A stretch of 57,344 nt of DNA, from positions 1-57,344 of the forward strand of contig JBFLZB010000008.1 of assembly GCA_040756475.1 (NCBI GenBank), in the 5' to 3' direction. This document shows, one piece after another, positions 15,113 to 23,684 of the stretch. This stretch comes from Thermodesulfobacteriota bacterium. GTDB taxonomy: Bacteria > Desulfobacterota > Deferrisomatia > Deferrisomatales > JACRMM01. The notes beneath the pieces were generated by a model. That model saw only the letters and a program-made list of their open reading frames with translations, was not told the origin of the DNA and did not search any database. A program made the translations under genes and the position numbers. The stretch's first letter is position 1. Each line of letters begins with the position of its first letter.

Positions 15113-16270
15113 ATGGTTGTCACCATCGAGGACGTGGCCCGAGCCCTGGAGGAACTCGCCCCGCCAGGGCTCGCGGAACCCTGGGACCGCTGCGGGCTCC
15201 AGGTGGGCGATCCCCGGGCGCCGGTCCACGCGGTCCTGGTGGCTCTGGACCCCTCCCCCCAGGCTCTCTCCGAAGCCCTTCGCCGCCGAGCCCAGCTCCT
15301 CGTCACCCACCACCCCCTGCTGCTCGAACCCCCTGCCAGTCTCGATCTCTCCACTCCGCTGCCCCGCCTCCTGGCCGACTTCATCCGCTCCGACGTGGGG
15401 GTGTACGCCGCCCACACGAGCCTGGACCGTGCCCCGGGTGGCGTCAACGATGCCCTGGCACGGTGCCTGGGGCTCGGCGAGGTGCGCTGCCTCGGTTCGG
15501 GGGAGACCCTGTACAAGCTCGTGGTCACCATTCCCCTGGGGTACGAGGACCCGGTGCGCCGCGCGCTGGCCGCAGCCGGCGCGGGGAAGATCGGCAAGTA
15601 TGAGGGCTGCGGCTTCGGATGCCGCGGAATGGGGGTATTCGTGCCACGGGAGGGGGCCCGGCCCTTCCTGGGCGAGCCCGGGAAGGAAGAGCGGGCGGAC
15701 GAGACCCGCTGGGAAGTCGTGGTGCGCCGCAGCGCGCTGCCGGGTGCGCTGGCCGCGGTGCGCCGCGAGCACCCGTACGAAGAACCGGCGGTGGACGTGT
15801 ACGCGCTGGAAGGGACCGTCTCGGAGGGAGGGCTCGGCCGCTGGGGGGTCCTTCCGGCACCGCGGACCCTGGGAGAGTGGGCGCGCGATGTGGCCCAAGT
15901 TCTCGGGGCAGGTTCGGCGCGCCTGGTGGGCGACCCACGGGCGGTGGTGGAGCGGGTGGGGGTGTGCGGCGGAAGCGGCACCTCCCTTTGGCCCCAGGCC
16001 GTGGCCGCAGGGGTTCAGGTGCTCGTGACGGGCGACGTCAAGTACCACGCGGCCCTCGAGGCTCGGCAGGCCGGGTTGGCCCTGCTCGACGTGGGCCACG
16101 CCCCGAGCGAACGGGTGGCGATCGACGTCGTGGTCGCTCATCTCGCATCCTGGGCCGGCCGCAGCGGCGTTGGCCTGGAGGTGAGCGCCTTTCGGGAAGC
16201 CGACCCCTTCCTCCCCGTGGAGATCTCGGGCGGCCCGCGGGGCGCCCGTTGCGAGAAGACTTTGCTGTAA
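15113..16270 (+). CDS. NIF3-like dinuclear metal centre protein
   Basis: A 385-residue NIF3/YqfO-type protein. The family forms hexameric toroids with a two-metal site and has a debated role; GTP cyclohydrolase-like folds and metal-related roles are proposed. Metal ligands are visible: LVTHHPLLL near residue 63, AAHTSLD near 99, and YHAALEARQAG...GHAPSE at about 311-330. The length indicates the long form with a central inserted PII/CutA-like domain (about residues 125-245, containing YKLVVTIPLGYEDPVRRAL). The start codon context is weak (GGAGAGG is 13-16 nt away). A zinc-ribbon protein gene follows after 22 nt, a pairing common in this bacterial group. Confidence 0.9.
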   Translation: MVVTIEDVARALEELAPPGLAEPWDRCGLQVGDPRAPVHAVLVALDPSPQALSEALRRRAQLLVTHHPLLLEPPASLDLSTPLPRLLADFIRSDVGVYAAHTSLDRAPGGVNDALARCLGLGEVRCLGSGETLYKLVVTIPLGYEDPVRRALAAAGAGKIGKYEGCGFGCRGMGVFVPREGARPFLGEPGKEERADETRWEVVVRRSALPGALAAVRREHPYEEPAVDVYALEGTVSEGGLGRWGVLPAPRTLGEWARDVAQVLGAGSARLVGDPRAVVERVGVCGGSGTSLWPQAVAAGVQVLVTGDVKYHAALEARQAGLALLDVGHAPSERVAIDVVVAHLASWAGRSGVGLEVSAFREADPFLPVEISGGPRGARCEKTLL

Positions 16271-16292
16271 CCCGAGCGGCGAGGAGGAAGCG

Positions 16293-17015
16293 TTGGACGC
16301 AGACGTACTGGGACAGCTGGAGAAGCTGCAAGAGGTAGCCGACGAAATGGACCGCCTGGAGGCAAGGCGCCGGGGCGCCGTGCAGGCCAAGGAAAAGGCC
16401 GACGCTTCCTTGCAGGAAGCATCGGTTCTCCTTGCCGGCAAGGAGGAGCGGGCGCGGGCCGTGGACATGGAGCGCCGCAAGCGCGAGCTGGTGCTCAAGG
16501 CCGAGCGGGACCGGATGGCTCGAGTGAAAGGGCGCCTGGGCGACGTCAAGACGAGCCGGGAGTATCAGGCGGTGCTCCAGGAGATTGCGTCGGCCAAGCA
16601 CACCATCACCGAACAGGAGGAAGCCCAGCTCCGGGAGATGCAGGAACTGGAGTCGATGGAGAGCGAGATTGCCGGGTTGCGGGGCGAGCTCCAGACTCTG
16701 GGCGAGAGCTCGCGCACCGCGCAGCAGGAACTGACCCGGGTGCTGGAGGAAACCGACGCCGCCGTGGCCGAGTGCAAGGGCCAGGAGTCGTCGATCCTCA
16801 AGAGCCTTCCCCGGGAGGCCGTGGACCGCTACCGCCTCATCCGCTCCCGCCGGGGGGGACTGGCGGTGGTGCCCGCCAAGAACGAGGCCTGCACCGCGTG
16901 CTTCATGCGCCTGCCGCCCCAGATGTACCTTGAGATCATGCGGCGCACCAAGGTGATCCAGTGCCCCAACTGCCACCGCATCCTCATCCCTCCGAAGGTC
17001 CGGGCCGAAGAGTGA
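16293..17015 (+). CDS. Coiled-coil C4 zinc-ribbon protein (DUF164-type)
   Basis: A 240-residue protein of the CT398/DUF164-like family. It starts with TTG at 16293, just after GAGGAGGAAGCG. Residues about 5-180 form a long charged coiled coil (LEKLQEVADEMDRLEARRRG onward). The C-terminus holds a four-cysteine zinc ribbon, CTACF near residue 198 and CPNC near 226. A Chlamydia homologue has been linked to sigma-54 and type III secretion proteins, but the general role is unknown. It probably forms an operon with the NIF3-like gene and precedes the RNase P RNA gene. Confidence 0.88.
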   Translation: MDADVLGQLEKLQEVADEMDRLEARRRGAVQAKEKADASLQEASVLLAGKEERARAVDMERRKRELVLKAERDRMARVKGRLGDVKTSREYQAVLQEIASAKHTITEQEEAQLREMQELESMESEIAGLRGELQTLGESSRTAQQELTRVLEETDAAVAECKGQESSILKSLPREAVDRYRLIRSRRGGLAVVPAKNEACTACFMRLPPQMYLEIMRRTKVIQCPNCHRILIPPKVRAEE

Positions 17016-17098
17016 AGCGGCAGGGGCCGGTGGGGGGGCGCAACCCGGCGGCCGGGGCGAAGTATGTGCCCGCCAGTGCATTAGCGGGAACGAAGTTA

Positions 17099-17484
17099 GG
17101 AAGGGAGGCAGGGAGAGAGGGCGGGCAGCCGCCCCGTCAGCGGGGAGGAAAGTCCGGGCTCCACAGGGCAGGGTGCTGGATAACGTCCAGTCGGGGTGAC
17201 CCGAAGGAAAGTGCAACAGAGAGCAGACCGCCGGACTCCGGTTCGGCAAGGGTGAAACGGTGAGGTAAGAGCTCACCAGCGGCCCGGGTGACCGGGCCGG
17301 CTCGGCAAACCCCACCCGGAGCAAGACCAAATAGGGGAGCGTTACGAGGGCTGCCCGCCCCAGGCTCCCGGGTAGGTCGCTCGAGGCCTCGAGGAATCGA
17401 GGTCCCAGAGGAATGGCTGCCACCCCCGCAGGGGGGCACAGAACCCGGCTTACGACCCTCTCGCCCTCCCTCCCTTCCCTTTTT
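17099..17484 (+). ncRNA. rnpB: RNase P RNA, bacterial class A
   Basis: The catalytic RNA that matures tRNA 5' ends. Conserved class A landmarks appear in order: GAGGAAAGTCCGGGCTCC near 17145, ACAGAGAGCAGACCGCC near 17217, GGTGAAACGGTGAGGTAAGA near 17260, GGAGCAAGACCAAATAGGG near 17318, and ACAGAACCCGGCTTAC near 17438. The ends 17099-17121 and 17456-17478 can pair over about 23 bp with only two mismatches, forming an unusually long P1 helix. It is followed by TTTTT at 17480-17484, which may also terminate transcription. The exact mature ends are inferred from that pairing. Confidence 0.95.
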
Positions 17485-17507
17485 GGGGGGCATCGGCCGA
17501 CCTTCGA

Positions 17508-17537
17508 TTGACAGGGAAACGGGGGGTTGCCTAGACT
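17508..17537 (+). promoter_or_regulatory. Candidate sigma70 promoter of the TlpA/cytochrome operon
   Basis: TTGACA (17508-17513), an 18-nt spacer and TAGACT (17532-17537) lie 50 nt before the first TlpA-like gene and just after the rnpB terminator. The -35 box is perfect and the -10 box matches four of six consensus bases. Confidence 0.6.
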
Positions 17538-17587
17538 TCGTAAGATTTGTCACGATCTCACGCGTCGACATCCAAGGGAGGCTCGTC

Positions 17588-18130
17588 ATGTCTTGCCGAA
17601 CGTCTCGGTTCGCCACGGTGCTGATCGCTCTGGCCGCCTTGTGCCTCGCGGGCCCTTCCTGGAGCTCGGAAGACGAAGAATGGGTGGGCAAGCCCGCGCC
17701 GAGCTTCGAGCTCAAGGACCTGGAGGGCCGGCCGCTCCACTTGTCGGAGCTCCTGGGGAAGAAGGTGGTCTGGCTCAACTTCTGGGGCCTTCGCTGCGGC
17801 CCCTGCGTGCGGGAGCTCCCGGTCCTGGAAAAGCTCTACCAGACCTACAAGGACAAGGGGTTGCTCATCATCGGTCTGAATGCCGACGGGGTGGACGCCG
17901 CCTTCATTGCGAAGCAGTTCGAGACCCGCGACGATCTCAAGGCGGCGGGGGTCACCTTCCCCATGGCGCCGGACACCGACTTCGCGGTCATCGATGCCTA
18001 CGGGCTCCTGGGCGCTCCCCTCAACGTGATGATCGACCGCCAGGGGGTGGTGCAGTTCCGCCACGAGGGGTACGAAGACGGGGACGAGATCCATTACGTG
18101 AAGGTGCTGGAGAAGCTGCTTGTCCAGTGA
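17588..18130 (+). CDS. Periplasmic TlpA/ResA-like thioredoxin-fold protein (first)
   Basis: A 180-residue exported thiol-disulfide oxidoreductase. A signal peptide covers residues 1-27 (VLIALAALCLAGPSWSS). The mature domain has the AhpC/TlpA opening GKPAPSFELKDLEGRPLHLSE, the active site WGLRCGPC (Cys70 and Cys73), and the cis-proline region LLGAPLNVMIDRQG. In this family such proteins reduce apocytochrome cysteines for haem attachment or act as periplasmic redox partners. The start has GGGAGG in front. It heads a five-gene operon, with the next gene overlapping its end by 11 nt, and encodes the first of three related proteins there. Confidence 0.9.
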   Translation: MSCRTSRFATVLIALAALCLAGPSWSSEDEEWVGKPAPSFELKDLEGRPLHLSELLGKKVVWLNFWGLRCGPCVRELPVLEKLYQTYKDKGLLIIGLNADGVDAAFIAKQFETRDDLKAAGVTFPMAPDTDFAVIDAYGLLGAPLNVMIDRQGVVQFRHEGYEDGDEIHYVKVLEKLLVQ

Positions 18131-18704
18131 CCCTGCGCGGGGTTCCGGGGGCCGACTTCTGCTGCTGCTTGCAGCCCTCTGGCTGGGCGTGGGCTGCACC
18201 ACGGTGCGGCCCCAGGGCGAGGTCTGGCAGCTGGAGACGGTCGTCCCCCTGGAGGAGGGCAAGGTCGAGGTGGGGCGACCCTACTTCGACTTCACCGCCC
18301 CCGAGCTCATGGGCGGCACCGTGCGCCTGTCTTCGTTGGTGGGCAAGAAGGTGGTGCTCCTCCAGTTCTGGGGTATCCGATGCGCCCCGTGTCTGGCCGA
18401 GATGGAGTTCCTGGTGGACTTGCAGTCCCGCTATCGAGGCCGGGGGCTCCAGGTGATCGGCGTCAATACGGATCGGGCGAGCCCGGCCCAGCTCACCGAG
18501 GCCCTGGTGGCGCGGAAGATAGAGCCCGCGTACCCGCACGTGCTGGACCCCAACCTGACCATTGCGAGACACTACACCCAGTGGCTGATTCCGGTAACGG
18601 TCCTCATCGACCGCACCGGGGTCGTACGGGCCGTTCACACCGGCTACAAGCCGGAGCTGGCAGGCGCCATCGAGGCCGAAATCGAAGCCCTGCTCGGGAG
18701 GTGA
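18120..18704 (+). CDS. TlpA/ResA-like lipoprotein (second)
   Basis: A 194-residue thioredoxin-fold protein. The best start is TTG at 18120, inside the previous gene and 7-8 nt after GGAG. The N-terminus is hydrophobic (RLLLLLAALWLGVGC) with Cys26 as a probable lipid attachment site. The lipobox is imperfect because Gly occupies the -3 position. The active site is WGIRCAPC (Cys88 and Cys91). The cis-proline loop is LIPVTVLIDRTG. It is probably anchored in the membrane, facing the periplasm. It differs from the first copy in its long acidic N-terminal linker (EVWQLETVVPLEEGKVEVG). The cytochrome gene follows after 4 nt. Confidence 0.87.
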   Translation: MSSDPARGSGGRLLLLLAALWLGVGCTTVRPQGEVWQLETVVPLEEGKVEVGRPYFDFTAPELMGGTVRLSSLVGKKVVLLQFWGIRCAPCLAEMEFLVDLQSRYRGRGLQVIGVNTDRASPAQLTEALVARKIEPAYPHVLDPNLTIARHYTQWLIPVTVLIDRTGVVRAVHTGYKPELAGAIEAEIEALLGR

Positions 18705-18708
18705 GATC

Positions 18709-19818
18709 GTGGGGAAGGCAACTGCCGTCCTCTGTCTGTGGACGCTCGTGGCCGCTGTGGGCTCGGCGTCGGGAGACGCCTTCGACCCCCCGGGGTACGC
18801 GGGCAGCGACCGGTGCGGCCCGTGCCACGCCGAGAAGTACGAGGGCTGGAAGCAGACCTTCCACGCCACCGTGGTCCAGGACGCCAAGCAGAACCCGTCC
18901 GTCGTCCTCGGCGACTTCTCGGTCCCCGGGCTCGGGTTCACCCTCGACGACGTGGAGTTCACGATCGGGGGACACTGGGACCAGCGTTACATGAAGAAGA
19001 TCGACGACGATTACTACGTGCTCCCGAAGCTGTGGAGCGTCCAGTCCCAGACCTGGCGCCCCTACAACGTGTGGTCCTGGCGCAAGAAGCCCTACTCGAA
19101 GTTCTGCAAGGGGTGCCACGTCACGGCCTACGACCCGCGGGCGAACGTCCCCACCGCGGAGAACCGCGTGGGGTGCGAGGCCTGCCACGGTCCGGGATGG
19201 AATCACGCGGCCAGCGGCGGGAAGAAGCCCATCGTCAACCCGGCAAAGCTGTCCGAAGACCGCCGCGACATGGTTTGCGCCGCCTGCCACGTGCGCGGAC
19301 AGGACAACTCGGGAGAATACTACTTTCCGGTGGGGTACGTGCCGGGCGAGGACCTGGGGCTCTACTATCGTCCAATGGAAGTGCCGGAGGGAGAGACCAA
19401 CAGCCAGGCGATCCTGCGCGAGTTCTCCAAGTGGAAGAGCGACCGGGAATCGAACACCAAGGTGCGGTGCGAGGTCTGCGGTATCTACGACGCGAGCGAG
19501 GAGAGGCGGCCCGAGGCCGCAGGGGCCATGGGGCTGTGCCTGGGCTGCCACGACTTCAAGGACCGGTACGCCGAGCACTCGCGCCATCCGGATTCCGCCC
19601 AGATCCTCTGCCTCGACTGCCACGTACCGCAGACTCCGGAGATCATGAACACCGAGCGTCTCGACATTCACACGCCCGGATACTTCCTGTTGCACCCCGA
19701 CAACTGCTACGATCGACGCATCGAGAACCGCTGCGGCAAGTGCCACGCCGACAAGGGCCTCGAATGGGCACAGAGGCTCGTCGAGCAGTGGCGCCGGCCG
19801 GTGGAGGTGAGACATTGA
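18709..19818 (+). CDS. Multihaem cytochrome c with seven CXXCH and one CXXCG site
   Basis: A 369-residue exported cytochrome. The GTG start follows GGGAGGTGA. Residues 1-22 form a signal peptide. Haem motifs are at residues 36-40, 133-137, 156-160, 190-194, 277-281, 301-305 and 342-346. At 254-258 the sequence is CEVCG, where the proximal His is replaced by Gly, so an ancestral eighth haem site appears lost or altered. The opening GYAGSDRCGPCHAEKYEGW and the general spacing resemble the cytochrome c554/octahaem-type families. It sits between TlpA-like genes, suggesting these act on it or share its electron flow. Confidence 0.9.
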   Translation: MGKATAVLCLWTLVAAVGSASGDAFDPPGYAGSDRCGPCHAEKYEGWKQTFHATVVQDAKQNPSVVLGDFSVPGLGFTLDDVEFTIGGHWDQRYMKKIDDDYYVLPKLWSVQSQTWRPYNVWSWRKKPYSKFCKGCHVTAYDPRANVPTAENRVGCEACHGPGWNHAASGGKKPIVNPAKLSEDRRDMVCAACHVRGQDNSGEYYFPVGYVPGEDLGLYYRPMEVPEGETNSQAILREFSKWKSDRESNTKVRCEVCGIYDASEERRPEAAGAMGLCLGCHDFKDRYAEHSRHPDSAQILCLDCHVPQTPEIMNTERLDIHTPGYFLLHPDNCYDRRIENRCGKCHADKGLEWAQRLVEQWRRPVEVRH

Positions 19819-19871
19819 GCGGGGACCGGGGCGACGAAGAGACTGCCGAGCGGCGAACAAAGGAGCGGGAC

Positions 19872-20444
19872 ATGAGGAGCAGCACGTGCGCTAAGCTGGG
19901 AGCCATCGTCGGGGCTGCCCTCCTGGGAGTGGCCGGGTGGATGGGCTCGGCGACCGCGCAGGACACCGCGATGAAGCTCAAGATCGGGGACCGGGCTCCG
20001 GACTTCTCCCTGGAGGAGTTCACGACGGGCCAGCAGGTGACCCTCTCCCAGTACCTGGGCAGGAAGGTCGTGATGCTCGAGTTCTGGGCCACCTGGTGCG
20101 ACATCTGCAAGGTCGAGATGCCCCGTCTGGTGCGGGAGTACGAGGAGTACAAGAACAAGGGCTACGAGCTCCTGGCCATTACCCTGAGCCGAGGCGACGA
20201 CAAGGACCGCCGAAAGATCCAGGCCCTCAAGGACCAGCACAAGCTGAGCTACCCGATCCTCCTCGACACCGAGTACGAGGTTGCCACCCGGGTGTATGGC
20301 CTGTCGGGCCCCATTCCCCTGAAGGTCATCATCGACTGCCAGGGACGGATCCGGTACTCCCACGTGGGTGACTACGCCGACGGCGTCAGCGAGGTACCCT
20401 TCGTGCTCGACGAACTGCTGGCCGATCCCGCCTGCAAGCGGTGA
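19872..20444 (+). CDS. Periplasmic TlpA/ResA-like thioredoxin-fold protein (third)
   Basis: A 190-residue exported protein. The ATG at 19872 follows AAAGGAGCGGGAC. The signal peptide (AIVGAALLGVAGWMGSATAQ) ends near residue 30. The active site is FWATWCDICK (Cys76 and Cys79), and the cis-proline segment is GPIPLKVIIDCQG, which carries an extra Cys. The central segment with ITLSRGDDKDRRKIQALKDQ is longer than in the other two copies. Its CDIC active-site dipeptide differs from CGPC and CAPC, so the three proteins probably differ in redox potential. The next gene overlaps its stop by 4 nt. Confidence 0.9.
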   Translation: MRSSTCAKLGAIVGAALLGVAGWMGSATAQDTAMKLKIGDRAPDFSLEEFTTGQQVTLSQYLGRKVVMLEFWATWCDICKVEMPRLVREYEEYKNKGYELLAITLSRGDDKDRRKIQALKDQHKLSYPILLDTEYEVATRVYGLSGPIPLKVIIDCQGRIRYSHVGDYADGVSEVPFVLDELLADPACKR

Positions 20445-22183
20445 GACGAGACCTCCTACCGCTGCTCCTCGCAGGGCTCGCCGGGCTGTGCCTGGCGGGC
20501 CCTGACGTGTCTCTCCTGTGGGTCTCCGGGGGGGCCGAGGCCGCCGTGCGAACCCTGCCCCGCCGGTCGCCGTCGGGATCGCCGGCAGTAACCGACGCCC
20601 TCGCCGCCCCCACCGAAGCCGGGCGAGTGCAGGCTCTCCTCGCCGTGATGGGGGGAGACGACCTCCCCGCGGCCCTGGAAGCCATGGAGATGCTCGCCTC
20701 CATGGGCCCCCCCGTCGTCCCGCGCCTGGTCTCGGAAATGCGCCACACGCGCAACAACTGGCTCGTGGGAGGAGCCCTGGTGGCCATGGGCTCCCAGGCG
20801 GTGGGACCCATGATCGAGCTCCTGGACAACGCCACCGAGGCCACGGTCGTGGACTGCCTCTACCTCCTGGGGGAGATCCAGGACCGCAGGGCGGTTCCCA
20901 CCCTCGTTCGATACCTGGACGACCGGCGAGACAAGGTGCGGATGCACGCCGTAACGGCGCTCCTCCAGATCGGCGGGCCTCGCGCCGTGGAGGCGGTGCT
21001 CTCGCGGCTGACCCGGGAGGGCAAGGGGCTCGAGAGCTTCATCGTCGAGAGCCTCCTGCGTTACGGCAGGAAGAGCGTGGAGCCGGTGCTCCAGAGCCTC
21101 CTGAGCGACGACCCCCGAGTGCGGCGGGAGGCGGCCTACCTCCTCGGGGGCCTGGGGGACCTGCGGGCGGTGGACCCGCTGCTCCGGACCCTCGGAGACC
21201 CCGACCCCCGGGTCCGCCGCAATGCGGCCTACGCACTGGGTGAGCTCGGCACCGCAGTCTCGGAGCCCCAGGGCATCGTCATCGCCCTGAGCCTGAGGCT
21301 CGCGGACGAATCGCCGGAGGTGGCCGACTCGGCGCGCGCCGCCCTGGTGCGGTACGGGCCCCGGGCCGTCGAGACGCTGATCGAGCGCGCCCGCACCGGC
21401 GGGGAGGACGAAAAGCTGGCGTGTCTCAACGCCCTGCGGGAGATCGGGAGCCCGGAGGGCGAAGCGGTCATGATCGAGCTCTTGCGCCACCCCCAGCGCC
21501 GGATTCGGATTGCGGCCGCAGCCGGTCTCATCACCTCTGGAACGGGCCGGGCCGTGGAGGCCCTGCTCGACGCTCTTCGCGACGACGACCTGCGCTGGTT
21601 CGCGACCCTCGCCTTGGAGAAGGTGGGCGGCGAGAATCCCGACCTCTTCTTCTCCGCCCGCCCCAACGACCCCACCATGAGCCTGCGAACCCAGATCCTC
21701 GTGAGGCTGGGCCCGGCGGTGATCCCCGCCCTGCGCGAGCATCTGCGTGACGAGAGCGTAGGCCGGCGAGCAGCGGCCCTCTGGATCCTGGGAGAGATCG
21801 GAGATCCCTCCGCCGCGCCGGACGTGCTGGGGCACCTGATCGACCCCCACCTGGGGTGGCTCGCCGGACGAGCGCTCCACAAGCTCGGGCAGCCCGGGCT
21901 CGAGGCCCTCGTACGGTATACCCAGGCACCCCCTTCGGAACCCGGTGCCCACCAGGCGGTGGAGGCACTCGCCCTCTTCGACGACGCGCGAGCATGGGAC
22001 GCCCTGGAAGCAGCGGTGGGGGGGGGGTTGCCCCGAGCCGCCCGCGTGCGCTCGGCCGTGCTCGTATCCTTGTCCGGCGACCCGGCCCGGGTGGACCGCC
22101 TGCGGGCGTACCTCGACGGACCGGGGCAGGGGCTCTGGCCCGACGTGGAAGCCGCCCTCCGGGCCGAGGGCCAGGTGCGATAA
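20441..22183 (+). CDS. Exported HEAT-repeat protein
   Basis: A 580-residue protein. The GTG start overlaps the previous stop (GTGA). The first about 20 residues are hydrophobic (LLPLLLAGLAGLCLAG), consistent with a signal peptide. From about residue 65 to 560 the chain is a string of HEAT/PBS-lyase-type repeats, for example VPTLVRYLDDRRDKVRMHAV, DPRVRREAAYLLGGLGDLRA and DPRVRRNAAYALGELG. Such alpha-solenoids bind partner proteins. Its place at the end of the TlpA/cytochrome operon suggests a periplasmic scaffold for those proteins. No catalytic motif is seen. Confidence 0.85.
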   Translation: MRRDLLPLLLAGLAGLCLAGPDVSLLWVSGGAEAAVRTLPRRSPSGSPAVTDALAAPTEAGRVQALLAVMGGDDLPAALEAMEMLASMGPPVVPRLVSEMRHTRNNWLVGGALVAMGSQAVGPMIELLDNATEATVVDCLYLLGEIQDRRAVPTLVRYLDDRRDKVRMHAVTALLQIGGPRAVEAVLSRLTREGKGLESFIVESLLRYGRKSVEPVLQSLLSDDPRVRREAAYLLGGLGDLRAVDPLLRTLGDPDPRVRRNAAYALGELGTAVSEPQGIVIALSLRLADESPEVADSARAALVRYGPRAVETLIERARTGGEDEKLACLNALREIGSPEGEAVMIELLRHPQRRIRIAAAAGLITSGTGRAVEALLDALRDDDLRWFATLALEKVGGENPDLFFSARPNDPTMSLRTQILVRLGPAVIPALREHLRDESVGRRAAALWILGEIGDPSAAPDVLGHLIDPHLGWLAGRALHKLGQPGLEALVRYTQAPPSEPGAHQAVEALALFDDARAWDALEAAVGGGLPRAARVRSAVLVSLSGDPARVDRLRAYLDGPGQGLWPDVEAALRAEGQVR

Positions 22184-22309
22184 GCCCCCGCGGAACGTGC
22201 GCCATGCGCGCCGCGCGCGACGCGTTGCGTTGGTTTTCCCGCCTGTGCTACCGTAACCGCCGGCACTCGGGGCCGTCTCCGGCCCTCGTCTTCGCCGTGG
22301 CCGGGAAAC

Positions 22310-22954
22310 ATGACCCAGACCAAGTGCATCCGCGTGCTCATCGCCGAGGACCAGCGTCTCCTGCGCCAGTGTTTCCAGGAAGTCCTGGACCTGGACGCGG
22401 AGATCGAGGTCGTGGGCGCGGCGTCGGACGGCCTGGAGGCCCTGGTCCTGGCCGAGAAGTACCAGCCCCACGTGATCCTCATGGATCTGGCCATGCCCAA
22501 CCTCGACGGCATCAGCGCCACGGGGCTGATCCACGAGCGCCTGCCGGGCGCCAAGGTCCTGATGCTCTCCCTCCACGACACCCCCACGCAGGTGGGCAAG
22601 GCCGTAAAGGCGGGGATCGCCGGATATGTCCTCAAGGACGTGGATCTGGCAGAGCTCGTTCGCATCATCAAGGCCGTGCACCGGGGAGAGGAGATCCACT
22701 CCCCGTTCCTCGCGGACCAGAAGCTCCACGCCGCCACCGACCGAAGGCGCTACGGTCTCTCGTCCCGGGAGCTCCAGGTGCTCAAGCTCCTGGTGCAGGG
22801 GTTGAACAACGCCGAGATCGCAGAGGATCTCTGCGTCTCCGAGCAGACCGTGAAGAAGGAGCTCGTGAGCCTCTTCGAGAAGCTCGACGTGAAGAACCGC
22901 ACCCAGGCAGCGGTCAAGGGGGTCCAGATCGGCCTGGCCGAGCCCCTGGGCTGA
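22310..22954 (+). CDS. NarL/FixJ-family response regulator
   Basis: A 214-residue two-component regulator. The receiver domain (about residues 7-125) has the acidic pocket IAEDQ, the phosphoacceptor Asp59 in ILMDLAMPN, and the conserved Lys in YVLKDVD. The output domain (about 148-210) is a LuxR-type HTH, LSSRELQVLKLLVQGLNNAEIA followed by VSEQTVKKELVSLFEKL. No histidine kinase is nearby, so its signal is unknown. It begins 126 nt after the HEAT-repeat gene and could control the preceding redox operon, but no operator evidence supports that. Confidence 0.93.
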   Translation: MTQTKCIRVLIAEDQRLLRQCFQEVLDLDAEIEVVGAASDGLEALVLAEKYQPHVILMDLAMPNLDGISATGLIHERLPGAKVLMLSLHDTPTQVGKAVKAGIAGYVLKDVDLAELVRIIKAVHRGEEIHSPFLADQKLHAATDRRRYGLSSRELQVLKLLVQGLNNAEIAEDLCVSEQTVKKELVSLFEKLDVKNRTQAAVKGVQIGLAEPLG

Positions 22955-23011
22955 CGCGGTCCACCCAGAGCGCTTCGCCCTCCCCTCTCCTTCGAGACAC
23001 GAAAGGCTCCC

Positions 23012-23566
23012 ATGGTCCTCGCCGTCGCCGGGAGCGGCAGAAGAGACGCCAACTCCGCCCGACTTCTCGCCGAGGCCCTCGCCGGATACGGCGCGGGCGG
23101 CAGCAAGGCGACAGAAGCCCTCACCCTGGCGGACCTCTCCTTCCGCGGCTGCATCGGGTGCCGCGCCTGCCGGGAGTCCGCCGATGCCTGCGTGCTGCTC
23201 GACGACCTCACCCCGGTCCTCGAGGCCACGGGGCGAGCCGACGCCCTCGTGCTCGCGGCCCCCATCTACTATGGCTACCCCTCGGGGCTGTTCAAGTCGT
23301 ACCTCGATCGCTGGTATGGCTTTCGCGACGGCAACCGGGCGCTGCGGATGCGGGAGGGGCGCCCCGCCCTGCTCATCCTCACCCAGGGCCACCCCGACCC
23401 GGGAGCCTACGCCTGGACCCGGGAGAGCTTGGAGAAGGTGCTCACCGCCTACGGGCTGCGGGCGACGACCCTCGTGGGGGCCGGCCTGGAGGGCGCCCAG
23501 GACGCGACCCAACGGCCCGAGCTCATGGCCCGGGCGCGGGAGATGGGAGCCGCCCTGCGCGGGTGA
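23012..23566 (+). CDS. Flavodoxin-fold NAD(P)H/FMN oxidoreductase family protein
   Basis: A 184-residue protein of the NADPH-dependent FMN reductase/iron-sulfur flavoprotein group. The flavin-phosphate loop is near the start (VAGSGRRDANSARLLAEAL). A CIGCRAC cysteine pair near residue 48, together with a later Cys (SADACVL), resembles the compact cysteine cluster of iron-sulfur flavoproteins, although only three Cys are closely spaced. The APIYYGYPSGLFKSYLDRWY segment is the family flavin-binding block. GAAAGG precedes the ATG. Substrate is unknown; homologues reduce quinones or small electrophiles. Confidence 0.82.
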   Translation: MVLAVAGSGRRDANSARLLAEALAGYGAGGSKATEALTLADLSFRGCIGCRACRESADACVLLDDLTPVLEATGRADALVLAAPIYYGYPSGLFKSYLDRWYGFRDGNRALRMREGRPALLILTQGHPDPGAYAWTRESLEKVLTAYGLRATTLVGAGLEGAQDATQRPELMARAREMGAALRG

Positions 23567-23684
23567 CTTCGCGGCACACCCGGCCCCGTCGGCCGGCGCC
23601 CGCCCCCCGGGCGACCCGGTGGGCGAGAATCCTCGGGCGAAAGCGACGGCTCGTGGAAGGGAACACCCTGAGGAGGCAGGACCG

